64,000 nt of DNA from Macrolepiota albuminosa (lineage: Eukaryota; Basidiomycota; Agaricomycetes; Agaricales; Agaricaceae), in assembly GCA_027475525.1 (NCBI GenBank), contig JAMWFC010000046.1, positions 1,860,001 to 1,924,000 on the forward strand, read 5' to 3'. The notes beneath the pieces are model-generated. The model saw only the letters and a program-made list of their open reading frames with translations, searched no databases and was not told where the DNA came from. Every line of letters starts with the position of its first letter. Within the stretch, counting starts at the first letter, position 1. Below, piece after piece: positions 1 through 12,100 of the stretch. The position numbers and the translations under genes are program-made.

Positions 1-2
1 GA

Positions 3-875
3 GAACTTCACAAGCTCCTGGGAGCTAAACTACTCATGTCTACCTCGTTTCATCCACAGACGGATAGACAGATAGAGCGAGCAAATAGAAGTATTGCCCA
101 GATCTTTCATACGGTGGTCTGACCGGACCAGCGCGACTGGGTGGATAGAATACCGCTAACTGAGTTCGCGATCAATGCGAGTGTGTCTGAGACCACGAAA
201 TATGCACCGTTTGAGCTCAATGGAGGTTACATGCCCTCCATGCTGCGCGAACTAAAGGCAGACGGAGTCGTTCACAAGGGGGTAAAGGACTTTGCACAGC
301 AAGCATTGGCGAATCTAGCCAATGCACACAACGCTATCATTGCCGCGCGTGTTATACAGGCACGACATGCAAATGATAGGCGAAGTGAGGAACCAGAACT
401 AACGCCTGGGACGTTAGTGTACCTGTCGACGGAGAACTTGAATCTTCCAAAAGGAAGAGCGAGAAAGCTGTGTCCAAAATTCATTGGACCATACAGAGTC
501 TTGGTCGCGGAACCAAGCACGTCGAACTATGTTCTGGAGCTGCCTGCAGCTCTGCAAGCACGTCGGATTGTGCCTAAGTTCCACGTATTGTTACTTAGGC
601 GGTATAACACAAACGATGATGCTATGTTCCCTAATCGGGTAACTCCCGAGCCATATGATTTCGGTGCCAGTGACAAACAAGAATGGTTCGTCGAGGACAT
701 CCTGGGCCATCGGTGGCAGGAAGGAACGCACCTCGAATTCGAGGTGCGATGGAGTGTGGGTGATACGACATGGGAGTCGTACTACACATGTGCCAAGTTG
801 GCAGCGTTGGATCGGTACTTAGAACTACAGGGTGTGAAGCGCCCAAATCAGCTTGCTAAGCGCTCACGTGCTTAG
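3..875 (+). pseudogene. Ty3/gypsy chromovirus integrase C-terminus with chromodomain (5' cut by window edge)
   Basis: The frame opening at base 3 carries the end of a retroviral-type integrase core: a HPQTD-x-Q-x-ERANR block that supplies the last catalytic Glu, then the usual PDQRDW-type stretch. The C-terminal half has the PKFIGPYRV SH3-like integrase motif and ends in a chromodomain (EWFVEDIL ... FEVRW ... TTWES) around residues 180-235 of the open part. A TGA at 120-122 interrupts the frame where Arg is usual, so this is a CGA-to-TGA nonsense. Chromodomains target new insertions to heterochromatin. RT, RNase H and the rest of pol lie outside the window. The copy is inactive. Confidence 0.9.
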
Positions 876-1105
876 ACTAATGGCAATGATAAGATGTAGG
901 CCGGATCAGTCGGATCTCGGATCAGTTGAGTATCTGGTCCGGATCGGATTACGATTGTTCCGGATGGATAAGATAGAGATTGAGCTATCTGATGAGATAA
1001 TACGGATTGTGATGCGGAGTTGACGGTTGGATCAGGTTATGTAACCTGATGATGGGGAATTTAGTGTGTTTTTTCCCACCGACACGTCGACATTTTCATA
1101 GTACC

Positions 1106-3970
1106 ATGTCGTACCCTTACCAGTGTACGACCAGCGAGCAGCAGCCTCAGAACCCACAGGGTTCTGGAGGAGGGGGGGATCGCCCCCAGCAACCCCAGCA
1201 AAACGTTCAGCAGTCTGTAACGACGCCGACTGTGGCGTCGTATCCAGTGGTGTCCCAGTTTGGGCAGAACCCAGCCCAATTTGGACAACCTCCGCAGTTT
1301 TATCCGCCATTCTTCCAGATGCCGTACTTTCCAGGACCAGCTGGTCCTGGACAGCAGATGGGGGGACAGGTTATGTGGGGAATGCCAATGCCGATGCAGC
1401 AGACGCAGACCCAGAGTGCAAGTACACTCCTTTCGGATGAGAAAGCACTAACTGCGCCACAGGTAGCACCCATGGACGTGGACGATGACGCGGGGCGTCA
1501 ACAGCAAGTAAAGAGCGAGGTGGTGCAACCTCGACGACAGCGAGAAAGGACGCCGCCCCCACGAGAGACGTATAGAAGAGACCGGAGGTGATCGCCTCCA
1601 AGGAGTACCGGGGCACAAGGAGGCGGGCCTCGGGAAATGGTTGGGCGCAGACAGGATGAGCCGGCAGCGAGGACGCAAAATCGAGGTCAACCCTGACCTT
1701 GAACACCGCCTCGACAAGCTTCTCCGTCACTCCGTCATGCACCATCTCCGTGGCGCTTATCGTACACAGAGAAAGGAAAAGGAAGAGAGATCGGAACGCC
1801 GTCGGAGGTGTTGGACCCTCAGGCAGAGGCAGTCTGGAGACGCCTCATATCTGCCGGCCAGCGAGTGCCACCAGAGTCCGCGTTTTTAGCAGATCCGGTG
1901 GCTCAGGTGGTGATTACGGGTCTGCTGGATGAGATCGTTATGCTGCAGCAGCGTAACGACAATACTATCAAAACTTTCACAAACGCTATGAAGAAGCGTC
2001 CGTCGTCATCGGAGGAGCTACCTGAGGCAAAACGCCTCAGAGCGCGTGATGCAGGACCGGAAGTTGGGGTGTGGGAATCTGGAGAACTCACTCCGAGCCC
2101 GGCCGAGTTACATGACGAGCTGGTGGAGGTTGACAATAGTTTACGAGGACTGTCCTCGTCAACACATGCGCCTTCCCAGCAGTCAGGGGCGAAGCGGCAG
2201 GATGAGGTGGTCCTGTCAGAAGTGGAGTTTGGAGCAGATGTCCTGTGAGGAGCAGACAGAGTTGTGATGCGGTTTGGAGCAGTGGTGCAGTTTGAGGCAC
2301 CACTGAGGGCGTATGCGTCCGCGGTCCCCATAAAGGACACGAGAACAGACGCCAAGGTTGAAGGGCGACTCCTAACGTTGGCTGCGCTCGGTCTGAATGA
2401 ACTGAGTGACGGGAGTGATTATGGGGAGTCATCAGATGAGACCCCCTCGGAAGGAGAAACCCCCGCTAAACGCCGAGTGCATTTAGACAAGAAACGCAAA
2501 AAGGAGGCTCGGAGGAAGCACGAGGCCGCCCAGCAGGCAAAGGTCAATAAAGACCGGGAGGAGCAGGCCACAGGCCATATTCCTGATGGCCTCGGGGTGT
2601 TTGTCAGTGGGACGTCGGTGGAGTGTTCCAACTAGTTCTACGGCGGGGCACTCGACCGCCATTTTTATTACTCCCGGCTCACCAATACAGTATTTGTGAG
2701 CGATGAAGCCTTGGCCGCGAAGACGCACGAGGAAGAAAGGGGAGAGAGGTATTACCATACCTCGAAGGAGTTGAATCGAGTGGTACCGAGGGGATTCCCG
2801 ATGAATCCCCAGCAGTTGCGAAAGCTTTATGAGCTTTCGCAGAACAAGTTCACCTCAGTGTCTCTACGCACTGAGGCTTACTATCTGTTGCGCGAGTTTC
2901 AGCGCATCAGTATTAATTATTATACATCGGTGAGGGATAGGACGATGGCTCTGGTGTGTTCACCAGAGTACAAGCACATTTCGCCCCCTCTAGATTTATC
3001 ATCCCATCACATGAACATCGCGGTCATGCCAACCCCAGACGGATACCTGCGATGGAAGGACCGAGCTGGAAGACCGTTTTTTACGCTTTCCGGGTTTGAC
3101 TCCGAAGGTGTACGTTTCACCTTTGATCTGGACAAGCTGGCGCAGAACGTTCTCTACTTCTGTTGACCAGGGATGATGAATTCGGTATACGGCATCGCAG
3201 TGGATCGAGCTTACCGCATTCACTGGCGTACTCTACTGGGCCATGCCCTGACATGTGGACTGTCCCCTTCGGGAAGAGCTCAGGGGCGCTTTGCAAGGCT
3301 GTTAGCCTTGATTCTCGTGCGTCCTGGGCTGTATTGTGAGGCGGTCACGGATTACGACGCCGCCAACCCCAGCAATCCATTCGTACCCATGAGCTGGACT
3401 GACGTCCAGTTCCGACCCCCATACTTCGACGCGGCTAATGCCGTCAACATCACCGATGCTGACGTGCTACGGGCTATGATAGCCAACCTCGTACCTCTCG
3501 AGTGGGTGGACCACGCCTATACCTTCAGCGTGGTCTACCTTGAAAACCAATTCCTTGCGGCCACAGCCTCCATTGACCAGTTCCGTGAGGTCGACGATGA
3601 ACGTCATCGTCGACTGGACCTCTATGGAGAGCCCCCAGCCATCACGCGGTGGGACAATTGGTGACTGCCCATGGACAATGATATGATTCGTCTCCATGCA
3701 CTACTCGCCTGCGAATCCGATCAAGGTCATGAGTACCTTGAAAGTGGACTATACTATCCGGTGGGGATGAACCCCAACCGTCGAGACTTATGGCAACGCC
3801 GTTCTCAACACAGGCCCTATTCCCCCTCTCCGTCACACCCATCCACATCAGTTCAGGCTCCTACAGCCTCAACATCGTCGGGTCCCGTCGCCTCATCATT
3901 CTCGGTTAACGTCGACACTGAGATGAGGATTGATACGGCTCACGAGTTGTCGCGTCCGCCGTCTGCGTAA
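1106..3970 (+). pseudogene. Post-pol accessory reading frame of the chromovirus, broken by seven in-frame stops
   Basis: One frame runs from an ATG at 1106 (context ACCATGT) to TAA at 3968-3970, about 955 codons, and keeps phase throughout. In-frame stops are TGA at 1589, 1694, 1700, 2246, 3164 and 3662 and TAG at 2633. Each is explained by one C-to-T change in CGA or CAG. The N-terminus is rich in Pro, Gln, Gly and Met (low complexity). The middle is charged, with a Lys/Arg-rich stretch near 2490-2560. The C-terminal third is globular, with a YLRWKDRAGRPFFTLSGFD-like core near 3040-3110. The frame sits between the chromodomain and the polypurine tract, so it belongs to the retroelement. I know of no function. 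Similar frames follow pol in other agaric Ty3 elements, from memory. Confidence 0.6.
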
Positions 3971-4153
3971 TTATCGTAGGCGGCTCATCTCCTTATCAAT
4001 TCATACTGTCGGTTAACGTTGGCGTTGTATTTTTTGACACCAGATGACTTGGACATTTTCAAGCCGTGGAGGACCAGCGTTCCTCCACATTGACTTAATT
4101 AGTGACCCGGACAAAGAGTGTCCCTCCGTACATCGAGACTGGTTACCAGTCTC

Positions 4154-4162
4154 AAAGGGGGG
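4154..4162 (+). other. Polypurine tract of the chromovirus
   Basis: A run of three A and six G lies two bases upstream of the TGTA start of the LTR. This is the normal place for the plus-strand primer of an LTR retrotransposon, and it fixes the element as reading on the plus strand. Confidence 0.7.
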
Positions 4163-4164
4163 CA

Positions 4165-4367
4165 TGTAATGTATTATACTTAGTTAATTAATTAATATAC
4201 ACTTATATTAATTAGTTATTATTACTATACATACATGCTGGCTGCCTTACATAAGGCAGCCAATTTTACTGTCATACTCATAGTACTAGAATCGAATACC
4301 GATCTGGTTCTGTTGGTGTAACCGTAAGGCTACCCTATACTTGATTTTGTTTCATTGTCGCACTACA
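4165..4367 (+). repeat. 3' LTR of the chromovirus
   Basis: The segment starts TGTA directly after the polypurine tract and reaches a matching inverted TACA end at 4364-4367. It is AT-rich at the 5' end, with repeats of TTAATTAA-type sequence, and contains a small inverted repeat (GCTGCCTTA / TAAGGCAGC near 4240). The 5' LTR is outside the window, so neither LTR divergence nor a target-site duplication can be checked. Confidence 0.6.
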
Positions 4368-4389
4368 AGAAGGTTAACATGCGCGGTAG

Positions 4390-5610
4390 GAAAAGCTAAA
4401 GTACTTACCACTCCTTGGGAATCCTTGAACTCCCATCTTACCGCTGGGCTTGCCATCCTCTTGTCCTTCATCTTTGGCAAGACCACCCCCGCTTCCATTC
4501 CTTCATCCAAAACCACCTCATCTTGTTGTGCTACCAGCAAACCCTTCAGCTCTGCATCGCTAAAGGAGGTTTGCATTGGCGCCTGCCAACTAGTTGGTTA
4601 GCAGGGAAAGTATCTTGGTGTAACTGACTTACCGTGTAATGAGGGGCAGCAGCCTTGCGAGACTTAGAATGAGATAAACGATAGGCACCAGCGGTAAGAA
4701 CGCACAAACTTACCTTCTTTTTCAACGTCTTGCCAGGCTTGACTGGAGAGCCCGATTTGCTTGCTGGCAGTGCTGGGCTTTGGGCACTACTGGCACGGGA
4801 ATCCTTCCCACCTGACACCTGCCTCCTTGCAACTGGCGACTTCTCGCTGGCGACCAGGGTCTTGCCAACGACCTCTTGCTCCTCCAAGGCCTTGGTCCTC
4901 TCCTTGGCGTCTCGGGAGGCCTCTTCCAGCATGCTCTTGTGAATGGCTGCCATCTCAGCATCCACCTGCAAATTAGCAAGAGGCGCTAACACCTCTTGTT
5001 TGCTATGGAGAGATAGATCAGACCACAGCTAAGTTAGAAATCAAAATCAAAGATACTTACTCAGGTGCAGAAGCACTTACCATCATTGGCAAGGCACCAG
5101 AAAGGATGTCCTCCAACTTGTCCTCAATAGTAGGGATGGGAGGAGGTGTCTGGGGGGTCGGTTAGCTAGCAACGCGGCAAGCAACCATAAAAACTTACAA
5201 AGCAAGAGAAGGGACCCAGCCACTCAGACCCCAGATTATCGACGTACCACGCTCGGCACCACTCCCGCACCTCAATCTCCTTGTCCCAGCCTACACCAAG
5301 GACACAAACCTCATATCAGCACTCCAATAACTTCATTACTGCAACAACCAAGTTTGAAGGTGCCTCTGCACCTACACCCTCGATGCACTTGATGAAATTA
5401 TTGGCCTTAGCGATGTAGGCGTAAGCGGCTTCTTGAGCCGCTTGAGAAGGCACGGGGGCAGAGTTGGAATACAGAAAGACATTTTTTTTTGCTAAAAGCA
5501 CCAGGTAGAGATGGAGAAAAGAAACAAAGTCCAAACTCACGCGCCAGGACTATAAACAAAATTTCAAGAATGCACGGACCACTCGTCACAAAAACGGTAA
5601 TGGTAACCAT
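4390..5610 (-). pseudogene. Uncharacterised multi-exon gene, agaric transposon-associated type, decayed
   Basis: On the minus strand several exons join in phase. One gives residues ending in CIEGVGAEAP, then a TGA at 5316-5318 in place of Arg, then a Trp-rich block (REWCRAWYVDNLGSEWLGPF). A short exon (about 5090-5150) follows, then a long Lys/Glu/Ser-rich exon with coiled-coil character (4700-4970), and a last exon near 4400-4590. Introns have GTAAGT donors and CAG/TAG acceptors. I recognise this only as a family seen repeatedly beside retroelements in agaric genomes, with no known function. The 5' end is uncertain. The premature stop, and a last exon running into the neighbouring LTR, argue for a dead copy. 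Confidence 0.5.
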
Positions 5611-5699
5611 ATTTGGTGACTGAGGACAGTCAATTTTTTAGTTGGGGGAAGATGATAGGACTCCATACAGAATCAGCGCATCAACGGCAGGCTACGGCA

Positions 5700-6525
5700 A
5701 TGCAGCACCAGCTTGGGATACTTTAGCGTGCGCTAATTAACCAATTTTGGCAATATTTGATGGCCGTGTACAGCAAGAAGCAAATCCAATCAATGATAGC
5801 GCCAACAGCAGCAAGAATGACAACTGACAGATGGCATCAGTCACTGACAACAGTGCTTAGGGAGAAGCCTGATGATCTATCAAAAACTGACAGACAGCTT
5901 GGCGTTTGACTTTGGCATCTGACACCGCTTAGCACCTTGATCTGGCACCTGACATTGCTTAAGTATTCTGACAGACAGAAGGGTGATGGATTGATGATTT
6001 AGTGTCGTGATCTGCCGCCTGGCATTGCTAAGGGTCTTGAATGGATGGTAGGGATCAGAAACCGTTGGAGCTACCCCTATAAAATTTTCTAGTTTACCGC
6101 ACTTTGGCGTCATTGGTCACTGGCGACGGTGAACTCATTATAGTATAAAAGTACTTACCAACTTGTACATACACAATTGAACCAGAGAACAGAGTTTCCT
6201 GCTCCTCTTACTTCAGTCTCCCTTACGCTCAAGACCTCATTTACGATCGGCAACGTTGAACTTATTGGCAGTTGCAGACTATCGCCAGCCTTTGACCTAT
6301 TCGTGCCTTGCAACTACGGCAGGCATTAACGACACTTAGACTTCGCTAAGCTTGCTATATTCTTGCCGCTGACATTGCCGTGTTCCCTTACTGCTTCTTT
6401 CATAGGCGCTTTACCTTAGCGCTTTACACTTGCCGACTCCCTTACCAACTTTACCTTATTTTTCACAGGCGCGTTCTCTGAGTCCTGCCTGGAACTCCCT
6501 CATCACTTTAGCGCACCCAACACAA
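5700..6525 (+). repeat. LTR-like repeat, family A (old copy)
   Basis: No coding sequence is visible. The stretch matches, with heavy decay, the LTR-like DNA at 39.7-41.5 kb. Shared blocks include the GTGAACTCATT-(AC)TA-TATAAA promoter-like region (6130-6155), the GTGCCTTGCAACTAC block (6303) and the terminal GCACCCAACA (6510-6525). Such TATA-containing, A/T-rich, non-coding repeats are typical LTRs. No internal region is recognisable next to it. Confidence 0.5.
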
Positions 6526-6589
6526 GCTTTTGGTATGGTAACACTATTAATATATTTGTTACTGACCAAACTTTGGGCATCATCAGCAT

Positions 6590-6645
6590 AAGAGTTTTGT
6601 CAGGAGCAGCAGAACTTTACATGAATATTCTTAAAGTGCATGTGC
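6590..6645 (+). repeat. Short dispersed repeat also present near 18.5 kb and 55.1 kb
   Basis: A block of about 50 bp starting CATAAGAGTTTTGTCAGGA and running to an ACATGAA-ATTCT end matches 55,078-55,130 (plus) and 18,503-18,555 (minus). Its origin is unknown; it is probably part of a transposon end. Confidence 0.45.
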
Positions 6646-6679
6646 ATGCATGTGCCTGCCTCATATCAATCTACTAGAC

Positions 6680-6840
6680 CATGTCATATAGCACATTGTG
6701 ACACATCTGTGGCTCTGTATTTTATGGCACACTAGGGACTGCTTTGCTACAGTGTAGTGGACTCTGCTGGACATGTATTATATAGCACAAAGCAAGCTCC
6801 CCTACAACATATGACACATATCATTGTGATGCCCTACTCT
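6680..6840 (+). repeat. KDZ end repeat (R1), CpG-depleted old copy
   Basis: About 160 bp align along their whole length with the outer ends of the KDZ elements (51,294-51,455 plus; 22,101-22,262 and 41,532-41,712 minus). Here almost every CpG of those copies is TpG or CpA. It ends GTGATGCCCTACTCTG, like the copy at 33.4 kb. No KDZ coding sequence adjoins it, so it is a solo end or a deletion derivative. Confidence 0.65.
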
Positions 6841-6870
6841 GCTCCTGCTATCTTTCCACACTCTGCAACT

Positions 6871-7660
6871 CTATATCTCTGCTGATTGTAAAGTTGGTTG
6901 GCTTGCTATCCTGCTACTACTGTGATTTTCAATAAGTAGAAGACTATTGCACATTTCTACCTGGCCAGCCTGTATGGCTTGCATGACACTCTGAATAGAG
7001 CCAACTTCAATAGTGTCTTGTAGATGGGCCATCTGCTCCTCTGACTTATCTCTTTTTATTCTACTTTGAGTGCTTCCTGCTCTCTCGATGGATACTTCTC
7101 TAGAACTCCTTGCCAAAGTACCATCAGCAAGGGCTGCTACCACAACCAAGACCTCTGACAACTCATGTTTATTGTTTTGATGTTGATTGCATGCAGAGTT
7201 CTTATATTGACTATACTTGGCAATCAGCCTCTCCTTCATAATGTCTGCAAATGTGGGTATAAAACACTTATGAACTTATTAACAAGGAATCCATTGCCAA
7301 TAATCTTTGCCAACTTTTTGTCTTCAGCCTAAACTTTCTAATTAGAAAATGAATCTCCTCAGAATGCTTCTGCTCAGATGGGCATGCTCTCTACAGATTT
7401 GATCCAGACTAGCAACACTGCTTATATCATGAACTGCTTCAGGATAGGATTTCTTGGCTTCCTTGATGAAGTCTTTTCAGGAAAAATCCTCTTCATAAGA
7501 GTCAAAGCTCAACCACTCTTGCTCAGTTTGAGCATCCACATATTCTAGGACTCTTTTTTTTCTCTTCCTATCCCCTGTTATTCCAGCATAGTTAATAACA
7601 ATTCTATCCTTTGTATAAACTGGCAAACCCCAGAGAGTTCACTTTGTCTAAACTTAGGTG
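6871..7660 (-). pseudogene. Gag-like fragment of a retroelement, decayed
   Basis: Reading on the minus strand, the stretch from about 7640 to 7370 contains a VLEYVDAQTE-x-EWLSFDSYEEDF block, then FIKEAKKSYPEA. This resembles the capsid-like region of agaric LTR-element gag proteins (helical, Trp-Leu-Phe spaced). Several stops and frameshifts follow. A last open piece (7239-6871, 122 codons) is Glu/Ser/Gln-rich. The assignment rests on motif memory only and could be wrong. The reading-frame breaks make it non-functional. Confidence 0.35.
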
Positions 7661-7979
7661 TATTGTGATTTTCTAGGCAGGCATATTTTATAACATGCAG
7701 GTTGCTCTATAGTATTGTTCCAACTTGCTGGTTCATTCTCTGAAGACTTCGGTTTTGATTGGATAGGCATGTGATTCTTAGTCTGAAGTTTTTGTTTGCA
7801 AAGCATGATGTCTGGGTTAGGAAGAATAGAAATAGTTCTCTTGGAGGTCACATGAGTTTTTTTCTCCTTGGAGTGAGGATGGTTTTTGCCTTGGGAATAG
7901 TAACCTTAGATGTGCCTGGCCAAGAACTAGGTGGTGCAAAACTAATTGTTTCTTTTGGTGATTTGGACTCCTACTAGAG

Positions 7980-9110
7980 ATCATAAAGTGTTTGTTTTGT
8001 GTAACAAAAGCCTCCTTGCAGTGGGCTTTAGTTGATGCAAAATATAAATTTTTATTAGTTTTAAAAGTAGCTCAAAAGGAATTGAACTAGCTTCTATCCT
8101 ATTTTTAAAACTTTATTTCACAAATTTTGTGGGGCTTAAGTACATGCAGTGCACACTTTTGTGATAATGTAGTTTATAAGATTTATTGATTTTAAAATTG
8201 AATGTAAACTTAATTCACACTTCAAACTTGGGTTCAAATAGTATTAATGCTAGTCACCTGAAGACAATATATCACCATTGGCCTAAGGTGTCTGCTCCCT
8301 GGAGACTCTGAGCCATGGCAATGCTATTGCTTGCCCAGCTCCCCCAATATCCTCTCTCTTTTATATCCTTCATCTCTGTGCACAGACCTCATTATATACC
8401 ACATGTTTTAATCATTGGCTCATTGTTTTTCACTCACCTGAGCCTTGGACCAAGTTTTTCCAGGTCTGGACCTTGGTTGGTGCATTGCTAATGCTTAGCA
8501 TCATGGCTAAAGGTTAGCCTATCTTTCTCTTTGGCTGAATTGTCCCATCTAACCCTGGTTGCCCTCTCCTTAGCCTCTCTTCACTTCTTTTCTAATCCCA
8601 TCATGTTATGTCATGGTTTGGTGAGTGGTGGTTATAGCAGGGAGTGAGAACAAGAGTCTGTTAGAGGTTCAGAGGGAGGGACGGCAATCGGAGATATTCT
8701 TGATGGGAAGCAAGATCTCAGAGTTTTGCCCCGAGATCTTGCTTCTGCCAAGCACCACCACCCATCAGATCTCCCTGCCATCAAACTTTGATGGCTGGCT
8801 GCCACCTCGCTGCTACTAGCCTAAACATTCAGTTAATCACAGAACTATGGGCAGGGAATGGTGAGGAACAGTCTCCTTTGAGATCCCCATGGATTACGTG
8901 AATGTAAGAATTTGACACCTGATGCCACAATCGGAAACACAATGTGAAATTTGGGCAGTCAAACTATAGTTACACCTGGGCCCCGATATAACTGAGTTTG
9001 AAAATATAATCAAGTACAGACAATGTAACTCAGCCAAACAATGCTTGAAATCTAATTAACGTCGCGTCCTCCTACTACCGGATATTTCTCGCGTTCAAAG
9101 GGCTCTTTTA
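7980..9110. other. No gene seen; AT-rich repeat debris
   Basis: No frame longer than about 64 codons with protein-like composition is present. The piece around 8240-8480 resembles the LTR-like DNA at 21.0-21.2 kb in composition and in short blocks (CTGTGCACAGACC). A small inverted repeat (GAGATCTTGC / GCAAGATCTC) lies at 8709-8745. The last 100 bp may hold the promoter of the next gene; I see no clear TATA box. Confidence 0.4.
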
Positions 9111-12100
9111 ATGATGGCAACTCCTACTGATAGCGAAGGGCCCCCAGTACCACTAAAAAGGCCAAGAGGTCAACCCCAAGGAACAAAAAACGGTCCAAAT
9201 GCAGGTCGCATTGGAAGGCCACGAAAGGATGCCAGTCGACCTACTGGGAACAGAGCCTCTGGCGCAAAGAAGCAAGGTCTGCTTTGACATCATTCTTAGA
9301 TTGATTCTGATACTATGAGACTGATTTTTGGTAGATTTGACATCTATGGCTAGTACTAGCAACCGGCAAAAAAGTGTGACATGCTGTTCTGCAGTTGAAC
9401 AGCCAGAGAGTATGCTTCCTAGTAAGTCTGATATTTTTGTTTTATCTCTTTTTTGATCTTTCATTGTTGCAGACTTGACATTGCCATCAAGTACAAATTT
9501 AGATGTCTTGAGTACAGATCATCATGAACCGAAAGACAAGTTAAATACCGAGACAACATCCCTCACTATGACAAGTCTTGCTATTGAGCTTCCTGATGTT
9601 GATGATAGTCCAAATGATGCACCAGTTGGTATGTTCACATTTCTTATTGTTAACCAACCCAACCTTACTGAGATGCAGAGCTTTTTGGTCAATCTCGAGG
9701 GTCAACTGATGGTCATGGTAACTTTATTTCTTTTTGCAAATTTTTTGATTGACTAATGACAGAACTATAGGTATGAATTTATACAAAGATGGATATTGGT
9801 CTCCACCTCGTGGCACAGGACTTGGATTAAATATGACTACTTCAATGCCGTTAGAAAATACGATGCCAGGTATGTAGACAAAATTCAATTTGGTGATTGT
9901 ATTTAATGTTTTTTCTTAGATTTCATTGGTAACGAAGATGAAAATATCGATTATTTATTAGATGATAGCTTAGGTGATGATGATGAAGAAAATGAGAAGT
10001 TTGAACCCATTCCAGATGATGATGAGAGTGAAATTGGTGGTGTTGAGAAGTCCCAGCAGAAACACGCATCGTTGCCTCTTTGGTTGAATCAGAGTTATGC
10101 TGATACTCGAGAGCGGCTTACATCCGAAATTGCCAATAACCCTTCTCATCACCCTACCTGTTATGATCAGGGCACATTTGTCGAGGGTTCATCATCTGCA
10201 TGCTTTGCGACTACGAGGAAATTTCAGCCATTGCCTGCTGACTTCTATTGCTTGAAATATTTCATATGGCTACCTCATCTTCTGTGTTCAAAGATCCCCT
10301 GCCCTGCATGTTTAGCAAATTCATGCAGCACTACTAAAGGCAGTGTTCAGTACCTTAATTCCAAGGGTTGGCCAAAGTCTCCTCAACGAGTAGTCAACAT
10401 CAATGAATGTATCTTCATCGTTGGATATCGTTATGCATGTCCTAACCCAGCATGTCGGAAAACATACCAAAGTTGGAGTCCGGAACTTCTTTTGGCTCTT
10501 CCACGTTCATTGTCAATTCATTTTACACATCACCTCACATATCGGAGTGGACTCACAGATCGTGTTGTTGCTCTCATGTGGTCATGCTTTCAGCATGGCA
10601 TTGGTCCTGGTCCATTTGCTGAAATGATATGAACTCAGCATGTGCGCCATTTTGAACAGTTACATCTGCAATATCTGGAAACAATTCTTATTCGTGCGCA
10701 GTCAGCAACGGGCCACTTCTTGTCAAAGTTTGAACCATTTGGCCTGTTTGATAATAGAAATGGCTATGCGGGTTTTACACCCTCTCCTACTTACTTCCGC
10801 AATTTTTATGTTCGCTTTATTTCTTCGCATGCCCCAGAAATTGATCAGCACATGGCAATGCTTTCAGCTGAAGTATTGCAAATAGATCACAGCTACAAGG
10901 TAATTCTCTATTTGATTAATATGATCTTTGAATACTTATTTGTTTTTACTTAGGTTATCCGCCATTTGGGAAAAGTCTCAGGTGAAACAGTTTTTGCAGG
11001 GGGCTTACACACTAGTGTAAATGAGATGGCTGAGATTCGAAGCATGGTTCTTACACCTTCAAAAGCTCACTCGCAGCTTATGCCTGCACTCAAAGCTATT
11101 TCGAAGTCATTGGAAATGTATGGTCATAAACCAATCAGTGCAGTAATGACGGATATGCCACGAATCGACAAGCCAGAGCTTGAGAATACTTTACCATCAC
11201 TTCTTACCAACGTCATACCGGTTCCTGATATTGCAACCCTTCCACATATCACAATTCCAGTGGAGTGGAACGTAACGGAGTTGAGCTCAAATTACCAAGT
11301 CAATACTCGTCTAAACACTATTATGAATGGTCTTCAAAACAACAAGGACTTTTATGTAGCTATGGATATGGAGTGGTCCGTCAATCTTGAAAATGGAATC
11401 CAGGGCTCAGTCGCTTTGATTTCAATTGCATTTGAACATGAGATTTTTCTTCTTCCTGTATGTGTTCATCAATTTGATATTTTCGAATATTACTCAAATC
11501 AATTTTTTAGTTGAATCATTATTGGAATAGTGGCACTGGACTTCCCAATGCGCTCTTAACCTTTCTTCGATCACCTCAAATTCACAAAGTTGGTGTCAAA
11601 ATCAATTCTGATCTAAAACGTCTTTTCCGAGATTGCAAATTTGTGGATGAAGACCAGCCTTTTACTGGTGCTATCGAGTTAGGAAGACTGTCGAAAGAGA
11701 AGAACCTCACCAAGAATGCAGGTATTGGACTTGCCGACCTTACGTCTCAGATTCTTCATCTGTTCTTGCCCAAAGATCCCTCAATACGTGTTAGCACTGA
11801 TTGGGACAATAGCACGCTAAGCAAGTCACAGACAAGCTATGCTGCTCTTGATGCCTATGCAACTTGGCAGGTTTTTAAAGCCTTGAATACTATAGCAGTT
11901 GGAAAAGCTGTTACTCAGGCCACTCCTATGGGCACAGCAATCTCTCTTTTATCCATGGATCGTTCAACTATTGTTGCACATGGCTATATAATGCCAGACT
12001 AGCCAAAGCAATTACTTGGGGTAAATGTCACCAAAACACGACTCGTTATGACTGTAACCTCAATTTTGGTACCTGGCTACATTGTTTCTGGTAATCTCAT

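Noticed and set aside
4165..4260. AT-rich replication origin
   Set aside because: The AT-rich TTAATTAA stretch lies at the start of an LTR just after a polypurine tract, which explains it better.
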